This document shows positions 44,969 through 56,876 of a DNA stretch of 64,000 nt, piece after piece. The notes beneath the pieces were generated by a model. That model was not told the DNA's origin and made no database searches. It worked only from the letters and a program-made list of their open reading frames with translations. The stretch spans positions 1-64,000 of the forward strand of contig SWBL01000083.1 of NCBI GenBank assembly GCA_024195585.1, written 5' to 3'. The stretch is from Aureobasidium sp. EXF-3400. Its lineage: Eukaryota > Ascomycota > Dothideomycetes > Dothideales > Saccotheciaceae. The position numbers and the translations under genes are program-made. How positions within the stretch are numbered: the stretch's first letter is position 1; every line of letters starts with the position of its first letter.

Positions 44969-47552
44969 CTAGTCCTGTCCATTTGGGAGACCCCACTCCT
45001 CGAGGAGCTGCTGCATGCGATACTCTGTCGCCCATCCTGTCTCTCGCTGGATGCTCTGCAGCAAATTCAACACGCAACCACGCATCGCGTCAACCTCGTC
45101 CGGCGAGTTTCCTTCACCAGTCTGGGATGGCCTGGCGTTGGATTCTCGCATCCCTAGTACCTGTCCAGCGGTGTACAAAGGCTGAACACTGTGAATTCTC
45201 GCGCTATCGTTCTTGAGACCAAGGCCAATGCTGACAATCTCCTCTGCGTGTTTTCTGCTCTGTCGCAAGATGGAAGCGTATGATGCGTGACGCTGGGCTA
45301 GAGACCACGTATTGCCTCTACTGCTCGTGCCTGATGCTCTGATATGCGTTGTGCCTGTAGATTCGTGAGGTTTGTTGAGGAGTAGTTGGATCTTTGCAAA
45401 GTGGAATGATTGCATCGTAGATGCACACATAGGCCGAGCGAACCACTTCAAGGGGATCTTCGTAGCAATTCTCGCATTGTTCTGGTTTGAAACTGTTTAG
45501 CTCATATAAAGCACACGGTCGTCCAAAACTTACGTTGCTCTTGTCAGGCCATTCAGTGGCGCTTGGTCTGAAGCTGTGTGGCAATCCCTGTACAAGATAT
45601 AGATCAGCATGTATCGATTAGCTTTGATCAGCTTGATTCGTACCTCAAACCAGATATCTAGTTGCCGTTCCAAGCCTTGCCAGTACTCTAACAATGCTAT
45701 CTGCCGAACACCCAAGCCCATCTCGTGTGGAAATTCGTCGCCAGCAGAGATGAAATTGACCAACTTCATCATGAGCCAGATCAAGGCATTTGATACCATG
45801 TCGTCGGCCATTGGCTCGTGTACTGCAGGATCATTCGATGGCAGGATGTATCCTGCTTGTGAGATGTGCAGTCCAGCATCTCGCCACATGGACAGATCGG
45901 TTGTATCCAGCCTAGTGTTGGTGTTGTTTATGACTTGAACTGATGTCAGCGCTTTCAGACTCGATTGTCATCTTGTCGCAACTCACAGGCATTCAACATT
46001 TCTTGTCGACAAACGTTCCAGAATACAGCCCGGCGCCCCTTCGTCGAACTTGTCGGTCTGGAGGTGAGCATTGGGCTGTAATCTGGAGCAGTGTTGGAAA
46101 GAGGCATTGTACCATCTTTGGCAATGTCAAACAGACTTTTGGCGCCGTCCAGATGTCTTGACCATTCTGTGCCTGAAGCATCGAGAAACTCGAATACGCA
46201 GAGTATGGCTGTCGTAGCGATCAGTTCATCCGAATCCGTTCGACACGGAACTGGTGGAGATTCTGAGTGATGACCAACGCCCATCTCTGTCACAGCGTCT
46301 GTGACTAAACCCGGCGACTGTTGACCGGCAGATGCTTGTCTAGTTTCGTTCTCAAGTGCTTGCCTAAGCAGTGTGATCGCTTGATCATAGTAGTATCGAG
46401 CCTTGTGTGACCATTCTGCCGGGGTACGCTTCGTGCCGGAGCTTTTAGGATGTTGTGATGTGATTCTAGTTCTTCCCAGAGCTTTGGCCGACAATGCGAT
46501 GGACGCATACAACAGCAAAGGACTCGAAGCTGCTTTCAGTGGTACATCGACTGCAAAGAACGATCCAAGGTCAAAAAGATCCATCCATTCGCCAGGTCCT
46601 TCTGAGAAGTGACGTAGTAGGAAGGGTACATCCTCGTCGTTCTTCGGATCAAAGTCACTTGGTCCAGGATCTGATTGCGGCTCGAACAAGCTCATACAGG
46701 TCTCTGATAGCTCGGTATCAAGTCTCGGATCGATGGGTGGCGAAAAAGATGCCGATGCACCTATTCGTCGAGTAGCATTGTGAAGGTAATGATCACCTGA
46801 AGCTGCAGCAGACAGCGCCTCTAATCCATGGGTCGAGCTCGGCATGAATGGATAAGGATATTCAGCTGTAGTATTCCATGTGTGATCTATCCGTGGCTCA
46901 ACATCAGCGACTTCTGGAACTGTGTGAAAGTGTGATGCGTCCGGCTCATTGTAGGGGTTAGTGGTATGCACAAATGTCACTAGATGATATTAGTAGATGT
47001 ATCGAGATTCCCGATATGTCAAACCACTCACGATTACGTGGGATATCCACCCAGACACTGTCCTTGTTGAATGTTTCCTTGTATCCATAGAAGCTCTTGA
47101 GGCCGCCATCGACACTACTGGTGCCGGATCCATTCATTGACGCATTCTGCTGATGTCTGAAGACAACGCCTGGACTAGGCACGCACTGACGGCTGGCTTT
47201 TGTGCACTGTCCACAGACTACAACAAATTTTGTCAGTTATACTCTTAAGCATGATTGTCAAAGTTTTATTAAGCCTGCCATGCCAGCTCCTGCGTTGTGG
47301 GGGACTGGCAGGAGTTGTGAATCTGGGTGTATGGATATGCACAACAGGAAGGATGAGGTTACATGCGTTACTTACTTGGTTTTTGCTCATCGCATTTGAG
47401 CTATGAGATTGTCAATAATGCTACGCTGTTCGAGTGAAGAAACCGTACCTTGCGATTGCGACAGGTCAAACTGAGCAGGATCACGTTAGCTGTCCGTAGG
47501 CCTCCAACATCCTGTGGTGTCGATATACGTACCATCCGGTTCTTGATCGCAT
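44969..47552 (-). CDS. Zn2Cys6 fungal transcription factor
   Basis: Eight exons on the minus strand: 47533-47552, 47449-47470, 47376-47400, 47032-47217, 45987-46979, 45644-45939, 45534-45587 and 44969-45481, giving 702 aa. Splicing the first four exons yields a perfect binuclear zinc cluster, with cysteines at 7, 10, 17, 24, 27 and 34 (C-x2-C-x6-C-x6-C-x2-C-x6-C), beginning MRSRTGCLTCRNRKLKC. The rest is a fungal-specific transcription factor domain: VFWNVCRQEMLNA, then WFARPMCASTMQSFHFAKIQ and LLLNKPHEST, typical of the Fungal_trans_2 type. It acts in the nucleus as a DNA-binding regulator, with unknown targets. No biosynthetic cluster or obvious target gene is adjacent. The exon model is supported by in-frame joins at every junction. 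Confidence 0.85.
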
Positions 47553-48122
47553 CGTGTGCTACTGGCTTCACCAATCATCGTTCTTCGTTGGTACTATACG
47601 CGTTTAATGGTAGAGGAGGTTGGGAGAATGAGCGAGCGGAAGGCTGAGGCTGAATCTGGGGCGTCAGGGTTGTCCTGCAAGCATGAATTTCCTAGCAACT
47701 CAAATGTTCAAAACACCGCACCGATTGTCTAAATACATGTAAATGTGATTTCATAGCGTCCGGTGACCTTGTGACTATTGGTAATCTCCTAAAATTGGTC
47801 TAAGGTGAGATGTGTGGAATGGTTGCCACGCAATGTATCTATTCAGAAAAGCCGATTGTTTAGTGCTATGACGTCTACAAGCCGAACGCCGTAAACCACA
47901 TCAGCATTTACCATTCACAACACATCAATACATTGGGATAGGCAATATCTCTATTTCATGTTTCATGTAATTATTTCCTTTTGTTTTCGTTATGTGCCAG
48001 TGATCTCTGCCCCTTGTGAAACGAGCCATCTTCCCTCGCACGCCCCTGTCTCCAAAACGCCTACGCCATGCCGAGCTTTGAGAACCATCTGACCAGAAAA
48101 GAGTATCGTAGGAATACAACGA
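47553..48122. other. Intergenic region
   Basis: A 570-bp upstream region of the Zn2Cys6 gene and 3' flank of POB3. It is AT-rich around 47690-47960. No gene or repeat was seen. Confidence 0.4.
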
Positions 48123-49947
48123 CTACTTTGCTGTCTTTGCCTTCTTTTTGGGAGGCTCTACCTTCTTCTCCGCATCACTTCCTCCAGCATCGGCCATTTC
48201 CTCGTCGCTGTCACCACTGCTATCGTGTGCACTGTCATACTCCTCAGCGACATCCGACTCGGACTCGGTGTGGAAGTCTTCGTCAACAGACTCATCGTCT
48301 TCGTCGGCTGAGCCACGAACTGCAACAACCTCATCATCAGAAGAGTCAAGGTCTCCGTCCTGCAGCACAGCAGCCATCAGAGCACCCTCTTCCTCCATCT
48401 CGTTCTTGGTCTTGATGCCCTTCAACTGGAAGAAGTTCTCCAACGACTTTTGCTCTTCACGGTTAATGTTGGAGAATTGGTGCTCACCGCCACCCTTGAG
48501 CGAGACAGCAATGTCAAAGGTGCGGGAAGCGCTCACAGCGCCGCCCACTCTGGACATGGTAATGGCTGAGACGTTGTCAAAAGCGATGTAAGTAGCAGGC
48601 TTAGGCACGAAAAGGAAGGCGCGTTCCAGACAGAAGAGATGACCCTCGTTGGCCTTGACCGAGCACTTGACACCCGACTGCTGGTGGTGTGAGTTGTAGT
48701 CGCGACTGGGCTGCAGAATCTTTTTGCCGGTCAAGCCCAAGAAGATTTTTGAGATGACAGTAGCAATGGGTGCCTCGTATCTGGGCTGAAGTTTGTTCTT
48801 GTACTTGGTCTCGAGATCTTCCTCGGTCATGTTCAGGTCGAGGACAATATCTTCCTCGCGCTTGAACTGCATGACCAGGAATGGGTAGCGAGTCTGGCCT
48901 TGGCGTAGCGGAGGATCGAGGCCGATGCAGATGAGTTGGTGGACGTCGTCGGGTTTGGGTAGAAGGAAGAACTTCTTGATGGAATCGTACTGGATTTTGT
49001 AGTCGTAGGTCTTGCCGCGGAGGCGGAGAGAGCTCTCGTACAGGTCGATGTCGAAACGTCCACGGGGTGTGAGGTGCAGAATATCGAGGAAGGTAGCGAA
49101 GGTAGCGCCTGCGACTTCGCCGATTTCTGCCTTGTCCATGAGCATTTCGTAGAAGAGGTTGGCGGCGTTTTGCTGGTCGTCCTCGCCATCAGCTTCGCTA
49201 CCGTCTTCATCACCCTCTTCCTTCTTTTCCTTGCGGGTTGCGGTTCCAGGGATGTAGAAGCGCATCTCGACCATTTGGTCGACCGAGCCGCCTGCCTTTT
49301 TGCCCCTGCCTCTTGCACCTCCGAGAGCGCCGTTTGTACCCGTCTCATCGCCATCGCCAGGAAGCGAGAACTCGACAGCGACCTCGTTCTTGCCGGCAAG
49401 GTTGGTGTTTGAGATTTCGGTGTAGGGAATTTCGAAAGCGGGTTGGTTGCGCACGTTGAAGGCGAGTTCAGCCTTGCCAAAGTCGGCCTTTCCCCAGTTC
49501 CAGCCACGCAGGGCATGCTCTTTCTGTTCGAGGTTGATGCTGTACCACAGCTTGAAGCATCTGGACAGACGATCGTAGTCCTGCAGCAAGTTAGCTTTCT
49601 GGCAGCGAGAGCTCAGGCATGCAGGGCCAGGCTTACATCGAGCATGAAGCCGTCTAGCTGAATGACACCCGAGTTCCTTGAGTAGATCTTGACTTCGAAA
49701 CCCCTAGCGGCTCTGCTCCATTGTGATGAGATGATCTCGGCCTTGTCGAGGGTGAAGGTGTCGCCAGGGCCGGATGGTTTCCAACCCAGACCAGACTCGG
49801 CGAAGCGGCATTTGCCAGTCTGCTTGGAGAGATCGAGGTAGATGTTGTCAAAAGTCTCCCTGCAATCCATGGGTCAGTTTCTAAGCCGCTGTCTCTTGGA
49901 ACGCGCCTTGGAACGCGGTGTACACAAGGCGGTGGCTGTACTCACAT
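48123..49947 (-). CDS. POB3: FACT complex subunit Pob3 (SSRP1 homologue without HMG box)
   Basis: Pob3 pairs with Spt16 as the nuclear histone chaperone FACT, which reorganises nucleosomes during transcription and replication. Three coding exons on the minus strand (49946-49947, 49637-49859, 48123-49580) give 560 aa. The start codon is split: AT in exon 1 and G in exon 2, giving METFDNIYLDLSK. Domains in order are an N-terminal PH-like dimerisation region (1-110), the SSRP1/POB3 domain with IPYTEISNTNLAGKNEVAVEF, the middle tandem PH region (about 225-440; DILHLTPRGRFDIDLYESSLRLRGK, FLGLTGKKI), then a highly acidic tail with DSSDDE repeats ending PPKKKAKTAK. The HMG box of animal SSRP1 is absent, as usual in fungi. 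If the first intron is retained, an ATG at 49870 gives MDCRETFDN in the same frame. Confidence 0.93.
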
Positions 49948-52900
49948 GGTCGGCGACTAGGTTTGATGTGTGGCGATGGGAATGGTGTTTTGCGCCTTCT
50001 TGGAAGGTGCGAGTGGAAGATGGAGAAGCGGCGATGAAGCGAGCTTCGAAAGAGATGCGCGGCGCGTTGTGACGCCGATGAAAGCGACTCCTTAGTCGTT
50101 GAATATGTCAACAATAGGTGTAAATGGTTGTATGGATCGGATAGCGCGATGGGTCACAAAGCAAGCACTTGTTGATATGGACAGATTTGGTGCAAAGAGC
50201 ACCCGTCGCGCTCTGCGCGTGCGCGCGCCGTCGTTCTCCAACTTTTTGCGGGGATCATGTGAAAGCTGTTCTGCTCGTACTGTACTTCCTACCTAACCAT
50301 CTACCGTAGTTTGTTGATGTTATCCTCGTCACTCATCACACTACCCGAGTCTTTTAAGCAGATACTCTGACGTACACACTCTTTGGGTCATAGCAGTAAG
50401 GCACACAGCTCGACTCCATGAAGTGGCTGGCAATTGGCCCGCTCAGCATCCTTCCTACTACCGATGACATGCCACTCGACTCGGTTGGCTGAACATCGCA
50501 GGGTAGATTCCCTGAGCTCGAATCTTCTTGCCGATCAACTAAGTATCACCGGCGGTATGTTTAACAACGCTGCCATCGACGAAGCCTCTCGAACTAGAAT
50601 CTTGCACGGATCCACCCCGAGATCCGCGTGGTTGCTTTTGAGCCCCATTTTGATGTCAACCAACATGACCCGAAAGCCTTCCGCAGCGTAGAGGCAGATC
50701 TCGACCCGAAGCTCCTACTTTGATTGGACACAAAACAAGTCAGGATCCCCACATTAGGTCCATGTGCATCACTGTCAAGCCAGTCGATCACAGCCTGCGA
50801 ACTATATCGACGGTCTAATCTGGACTCGGATTGACCACATCATTCCGTCCTTGATCAAAGTTGGAACTTGGCACCTATCCGAGCCCTTTACATGTACCTT
50901 CTACATGTCCTACTGTTCTTGTATCTTGACAAATCCTCCGAGCTCCCGAAGCAGCCTGTCATGCCAGCCTGGACTCAGGCACACCCCTCAGCACGTGTTG
51001 AACCCCGGATGTTGTCTGTCAAAGTTGTAATCCCTGAGCTGACAGACCCGCTACGGCGGCCCTCTACATGTGCTTCCAAGGGGGGTGCAGCAAGTCGCAG
51101 GGGAGGTCAAGATAACTGCTCTAAATGCAGGAACATCAACCTTCTGCCGATTCCGGAGTCTATTTTAGCCATGTCTCTTGTACAAGTGCTTTGAACTGTC
51201 TGCCGCAGACTCATCCCGTCTGGGAGCATGATTGTCAGTGAATGCTGATCCGGGCTCTCCAAAACGATAGGACGCTTCCAAGTACTTGGCTGAGTGTGAC
51301 CCTTGTGTATGAATCCTTCCGTCGATATTGCAAAGTCAACCTTATCAGAACGACCGTGGCACCGTGAGGAGAGGACTAATTTGCTTTCCCCACATGCATG
51401 AGCCCTATGCAACTCACCCAAGCGAATCACATGCCTGCATTCTTGTTGAAACCATATTAGGAAAGAAGGCATGGCCGAATCCATCGGTACTTCTCGTCGC
51501 GCTCACATCAATATGCGGACGGATCAGCACAAACAAAAAAGTAGTGCCGATTACGAAACAACCGAGTTCAAGAATGCAAGCGAGTCTGCCAAAGTCCATG
51601 CGCTCTCACAGAGGTCCCGACCGTCTTATCATGCCTACCTTCATCTGTTGCCGAGCATACAATCGGCGCGCTCAGGGTTCAGACAACCCAAGTCAATTAG
51701 CTTTCCCACGGCTAGTCATTGGCGTCAGACTCGAGTCCTTCTGGACAGCCACCTCAACTTCCATCTCGCGTGCGACTGCTGAACCTAAATAAATCGTGGG
51801 GTCAAAGTCTCTTCCAACGAGATTCACATGGCGTTTCCAAGGACCGGTAACTGGTATGCTTCTGCCGACTCATCATTATCCAAAAAGGGAAAGATCGCCC
51901 TCGTACGCACGGCCCATTGCTTGGAGACAGTTCCCCGAAAACGTGCCTAGCCCTCGCGCTGTCCGGAACGCCAATCTTTAGTCGTTGCGCCATTCGCTGA
52001 CACTCGGTACCTTTGGTGTGCACCTCGCAGCTTTTTCGCCCAACGCGGTAAAGCTCGTTCGGTGACTCCCTTCCAATCACTGCCATGGCACTAGGACATG
52101 TCCGACACCAAACGGTCGGGGAGACCATGCAGTCTGCTGGCGCGACAAGCCTGCACGAGAAGGAAATTACTGGTGCATGTTGGGCAGAAGCATTCTTGTC
52201 GTGTTCTGATCTACCTCGACTGCAAGAAATGGGAGATCGTCTTCCGGTTCTCTGGCTGAGCTGGAGTCGGACATTAATTCAGCGGGAGTGATAAACGAGC
52301 CCTGGAAATCAGCACATCTGACGCCAGGATATCGTCACTCTACTGGCTGCCAGACGACTTGATCTGCAACCAGATGAACTGATCCGCAGCCATAAAGTGC
52401 ACGACCCAATAAACTTTCTGCAGCGACGCCACGGTGTAGGTTGTAGTCCTCATCAAACCGTAGGGCAGAACCGACAGCGCCATTCCTTCGCCATAGTCCT
52501 TGACCAGGGTCTACTGACTGAGTCAAAAACAGTATGTGGTTCGTGTGCTGCGGTTCCGTTTTCAGAGGCGCAGAAAATCCCACATGCCATTCAGTGAGCC
52601 CATAGCGAAACAGATAAAGCTCATCTTCACCCCCCGAAGCGAGAAGAACGCAGTCCAGTCTCTTTGATATTCTTCTTGTTTATACGAGCTCAGCTGTGTC
52701 CTTTGCAGCCTCGAACAGGAACGAGCTTGAGCTTCAGACAACCGCTCCCATTAACCGCGTCCCGCTTTACCCTAAAAGGCAAGGTACCCATCTGTCTCTT
52801 GGAAGATCTTCTGGGCCATCACTACATTTGTCCTATCCTCGGATATCTGCGCCTACCTAGAAGAGGCAGATCGCTCAGTGCGGTCGGTCGATTCCATTTC

Positions 52901-53046
52901 TTTTTCCTCTTGCGTGGTAAGTCTTCAGGGAAGAAGATTAAAGCACCCACTTAACAGAAGCTTACCCCTTCCCTAGGATCTTGTGGGACCTCGCCTCTTT
53001 TACCAAACCATCGGTAAACGCAATCGTTCTTACGACGCCAACAAAT
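49948..53046. other. 3.1-kb gene-poor region between POB3 and C2H2 gene
   Basis: This is the largest stretch next to divergent genes without a supportable gene. Frames of 60-154 codons occur on both strands (e.g. 50868-51194, 51328-51792 and 51107-51484 minus), but none has a motif, and their composition is not coding-like. From 52650 to 53046 a pyrimidine-rich leader for the C2H2 gene is likely, with a GTAAGT donor at 52918 and a CTTACCCCTTCCCTAG acceptor at about 52976, which suggests a 5'-UTR intron. Confidence 0.45.
52918..52977 (+). other. Probable 5'-UTR intron of the C2H2 gene
   Basis: A GGTAAGTCTTC donor at about 52918, a TTAACAGAAGCTTAC segment with a branch-site-like TTAAC, and a pyrimidine-rich CCTTCCCTAG acceptor ending near 52977 would remove about 60 bp just before the coding start. 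Inferred from splice signals only. Confidence 0.4.
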
Positions 53047-54927
53047 ATGCTTGCTTTCAGTCCTTGCTCTACCGACATGGCGAACTCCTTAGAAGAGGAG
53101 TATCCTCTCTACACATTCTCTGGACTTCCGACACACACACCGACTTATCAATCCGTCCATTTCCCGATGCAGCAACCCGATAACAGTTTCAACTCATACA
53201 GCATTGAGCAGAACAATGTCTCTGAAGCACCTTCCAACTACATCCTAGCATCTCACAACTCTTCGAAGTACACAAAGCACAGTGCCCCTCAGCTTTCGAC
53301 ACCTCTTTACTCACCCACCAACACTGCTGCCAACTACTTTGATCTTCGGCCCATTGGTTCGGTCAAGTCCGAGTCGGCTGCTTCGATGCTTTCCTCATCG
53401 AGAGGATCTCCTCTAATGGGATTCAACTCATCCTCGAACTGGACTCCTGTGCATGGAGTCGGGTCCAATGTCCTCCATCAAGGCCACTACGATCAGCAAA
53501 TACTTGTCAACGATACCTTCAACTATGCTGCCCTCTCACTACCTGAGAAGCCAGGATGTGTTGGTAAGTCTTGTCAACTCTACCCACGCATGCACCGATG
53601 TTCTGACGTCTGTCTGATAGATCCTACATTGATCCAACCTCTTTCGCCCACTCCACCAACAACACAGATGCACTCCGACTCTAAGCACCTGTTCCCCCAC
53701 CCTCCGTCCCCTACTCCATCATCAGTGCCCTCGAACAGAAGTTCCGGCGTTCTCAGAACCAGCTCAGTTCGATCTAAGATATCAACATCTCCTTACATCC
53801 CTTCGCAGTCATGGAACCCCTACCCCGTGTCATCATCATCCAGACGTCAGTCTGTATCTTCAGCTCACTCACATCACTCCCGCCAAAGCCAGTCATCCTT
53901 GGACTCTGAAGAGAACAAGGGCGTCTGCCCCATTGCATCCTGTGGCAGACACATCAAAGATCTGAAAGCGCATCTGCTCACGCACAAGAACGAGCGACCC
54001 GAGAAGTGCCCAATCACTTCATGCGAGTACCACATCAAAGGCTTTGCTCGAAAATACGACAAGAACAGGCATACCCTGACCCACTACAAGGGCACAATGG
54101 TCTGTGGGTTCTGTCCAGGCAGCGGAAGCTCTTCAGAGAAGAGCTTCAACCGTGCCGACGTCTTCAAGAGGCATCTCACCTCAGTACACGGCGTCGAGCA
54201 GACCGCACCCAATGCCCGCAGAAGAAGTGGTGGAAGCTCCACTACCAAGGGTGCCCTCAACAAGACCGGCATCACTGGTATGTGCTCGACTTGTGGTGTG
54301 GCGTTCGTTAACGTCCAAGACTTCTACGAGCACCTCGACGACTGTGTTCTTCGAGTCATCCAACAAGGTGACCCTTGCGAAGCCATCAACGAGAGAATCC
54401 TTAGCTCTATGCTCGATGACAAGTCTGTCCAAGACACCTTAGAGAGACACTCCCTGAGCAGCGCCTCAGGTCTTTCAGGACCCACTGTCTTCGGTGACGA
54501 CGATGACGACGAGGAGAGTTACATCAAGGACGAGATGATCTCTCCTGTCCTTTCCAACAGCAATGTGAAAGATATGACTCGCCAAGGCATGACCTACTCC
54601 AAAGGAGGCGTTGCCCTCCACTCGGTCACAAAGAACAACAAACGTCGTAAGGACTACCCTCCCTCCTGGAACGCACCCCCAGAGAAGATGAAGATGAAGA
54701 AACGAGTTCTGTGTGTCTTTGATGGGCCACGAAGACTTTGGAAGGATGACTTGATGCTTGGCCTCGACAACCAAGTGCGAGAGCCTCTATCTGGCAGAAA
54801 CTGGGTGACCAGCCTAGACGTCCAGACTCTTCGAAGAGCTGAGGGTATCCTCGAAGCAACGGAAGAGGAGAAGGGCTCATGGATGGACGAACAAGGCAAC
54901 CCCTTTCTTTTCGCAACAGCTGTTTGA
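53047..54927 (+). CDS. C2H2-type zinc-finger transcription factor
   Basis: Two exons (53047-53563, 53621-54927) encode 607 aa from the ATG at 53047; another in-frame ATG at 53077 is equally possible. The N-terminal 270 residues are Ser/Thr/Pro/Asn-rich. Zinc fingers lie at about 274-365: CPIASC...HLLTH and CPITSC...HTLTH (C-x4-C type), then CGFC...HLTSVH. A fourth, diverged Cys/His group is CSTCGVAFVNVQDFYEHLDDC. After an acidic DDDDDEESYIKDE segment comes KNNKRRKDYPPSWN and a C-terminal module with PRRLWKDDLMLGLDNQVREPLSG. It is nuclear and DNA-binding by inference. The intron is 57 bp with no stop in frame, so its retention would insert 19 residues. I do not recognise a named orthologue. 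Confidence 0.8.
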   Translation: MLAFSPCSTDMANSLEEEYPLYTFSGLPTHTPTYQSVHFPMQQPDNSFNSYSIEQNNVSEAPSNYILASHNSSKYTKHSAPQLSTPLYSPTNTAANYFDLRPIGSVKSESAASMLSSSRGSPLMGFNSSSNWTPVHGVGSNVLHQGHYDQQILVNDTFNYAALSLPEKPGCVGKSCQLYPRMHRCSDVCLIDPTLIQPLSPTPPTTQMHSDSKHLFPHPPSPTPSSVPSNRSSGVLRTSSVRSKISTSPYIPSQSWNPYPVSSSSRRQSVSSAHSHHSRQSQSSLDSEENKGVCPIASCGRHIKDLKAHLLTHKNERPEKCPITSCEYHIKGFARKYDKNRHTLTHYKGTMVCGFCPGSGSSSEKSFNRADVFKRHLTSVHGVEQTAPNARRRSGGSSTTKGALNKTGITGMCSTCGVAFVNVQDFYEHLDDCVLRVIQQGDPCEAINERILSSMLDDKSVQDTLERHSLSSASGLSGPTVFGDDDDDEESYIKDEMISPVLSNSNVKDMTRQGMTYSKGGVALHSVTKNNKRRKDYPPSWNAPPEKMKMKKRVLCVFDGPRRLWKDDLMLGLDNQVREPLSGRNWVTSLDVQTLRRAEGILEATEEEKGSWMDEQGNPFLFATAV

Positions 54928-56876
54928 TTATTACCATTAATCGCGGACCGGATGTTTTCTTTCCTTTGGCGTACAGCGAGCGCATGGAGTTCTGGCGCAA
55001 CATTGGGTATAGACACTGTCGCTGACTATTATTTTTCTACTTGATACCACTTTGTTACTATACCACGAGCACAGCAACGGACTGAGTTTCGATATCTAGC
55101 TAGACAGTCAAACTATTTTTTTTGTCATCGAATCACTTGTCTTCTCCCAATTTCTCACTGTGTCTTTTCCCCGTGCAAACATAGCAAGACACCAGGAGCT
55201 GTTGAGGAGAGCGATTTCGTTGATCGCCAGGAGCAGTATCAAGGTACGAGTACGAACCCCAATGTACAGCAGACCGTTGTATACTTCAACGGGGTCTCAG
55301 GGGAAAAGTACTAGCGAGTTTCTGGAACAGATGTTCCTACAAGAGACGGTGGCTTGCCCACTGCCAGCTGACCTCCGCATCGACTTTTTCTTGTCGATGT
55401 ACATACAATTTAATCAGAACTCTTTTCTTTGAAGGATTGTGCGCGACTGTTGGTGGGCAGACCGCACACCGTTGCTGGAGCAGGGGCAGACATTGGATTC
55501 CCTGCTCAACATTGTTCTCCCTGCATAGTCGACAGAGCGAATGGTACGTATCTTGACTCATCGAGAGAAGTAATTGCCGCTACAGGCGAGGACGGCGGTT
55601 CGTGGGTAAACACAGCGACCTTTGCTCACCTGGTTCCCTTATCCGTCGCTATCTCACCCCAGAACTTTTGACGCATGTTGGGGCGTTTATTCCTGCTTGA
55701 GACATGGGGTGCAGTGCACTTATGCGCGGTACCGGCGATGCAATATCATGGCCTGTGCTGCTATTCGGAGCTTGATCCTTAGAGAAGATACATCATACAT
55801 GTCTACCGACCGGAGTCACATGAACCTTTTCTGGACTAGTACAGCTGCTAGAGAGGCCGAACAACATCCCCTTCCTGTATCTAGGACATCACTGGACCTT
55901 TGGTTAACTTGTTATAATTCGATGGACACATCATCTTGCACCCAGTATGGTCAAGTGGGACGCTTGGAGTGGAAGGATTCGCGCTTGCCCCAGCTTGTGG
56001 GCTTTCACTTTAAAGCGCCATTTTAAGCCGATTTACCCCAAAATCGTCTTGCTTCGAAGGAGATGCCGCCTCTTCTCGCGTTCGCTTGTTGACCATCGGC
56101 ACGCGCTTCCGACCTCATCCCTCTTTTGTCTGCCTCCGACAAGTTGGTTGATGAACCTCATAGTGATCGATTCTCTAATCGGAGGCGGCCGGGTGATGTG
56201 GAGGGACGGGCTTGCCCTACAATCACATGGAGCCCTACGGCTGGTAAATACCTTCTGGAGAATTGCCGGAGGTGTATTTGATAGCTACTCCCAAGATCCT
56301 GTCGGTCGAGACTACGAGATTGCAGGCTGATCTGAATGAGGCAGATGTCACCGCTCGTCTTACGACAGCAGACCTCCTCGATCCAGATTCTGACTACCAA
56401 ACTCTCACCTGGGCACTCGATTGAGAGCTTGAGCTCAACTGGATAAGCTCAATAGCTTATTTCCATGGGCCCTTTTCTTTCTGCTCCACACTAGATCGAA
56501 GCCTTAGGCAAGATGATGTATATGTGGACCATTGAGAAAAGCTTGCCCAATGATGGGACCAGTACCCGCTCAACTCCGATCACAGACTACAGTACGAAGC
56601 AGGAAGTAAGTTGGCAATGAGAAATTGTAGTTCGTAAAACTAGCCATCAGCATTCATGACCCATAACATCGTTATCCGAACTGAGACAAGACAACAAGAT
56701 AATCACAGAGTAAAAGAAGTGTCTTCGTTCAGACATGTCAAAGCCTGAAAACAAAACAAAACAAAACAAAACAAAACAAGTATATCAATGTAGAAAGGTA
56801 GAACGTTTCCTGCCATGCATCATCAAAGCAACAACATCAAAAAAACAGCAGCAAGAATTGCCCTTGGATACGTCTC
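54928..56876. other. 1.95-kb convergent intergenic region
   Basis: It lies between the convergent stops of the C2H2 gene and the conserved nuclear-protein gene. Frames such as 55622-56026 and 55947-56330 lack motifs. It contains an AAAAC microsatellite at 56748-56778 near the end. No RNA gene was seen. Confidence 0.4.
56748..56778 (+). repeat. (AAAAC)6 microsatellite
   Basis: About six perfect AAAAC units lie just downstream of the stop of the minus-strand gene ending at 56877, i.e. in its 3' flank. Confidence 0.85.

Noticed and set aside
51107..51792. Overlapping frames in the POB3-C2H2 gap
   Set aside because: I tried joining them as exons but found no consistent splice set or family resemblance.
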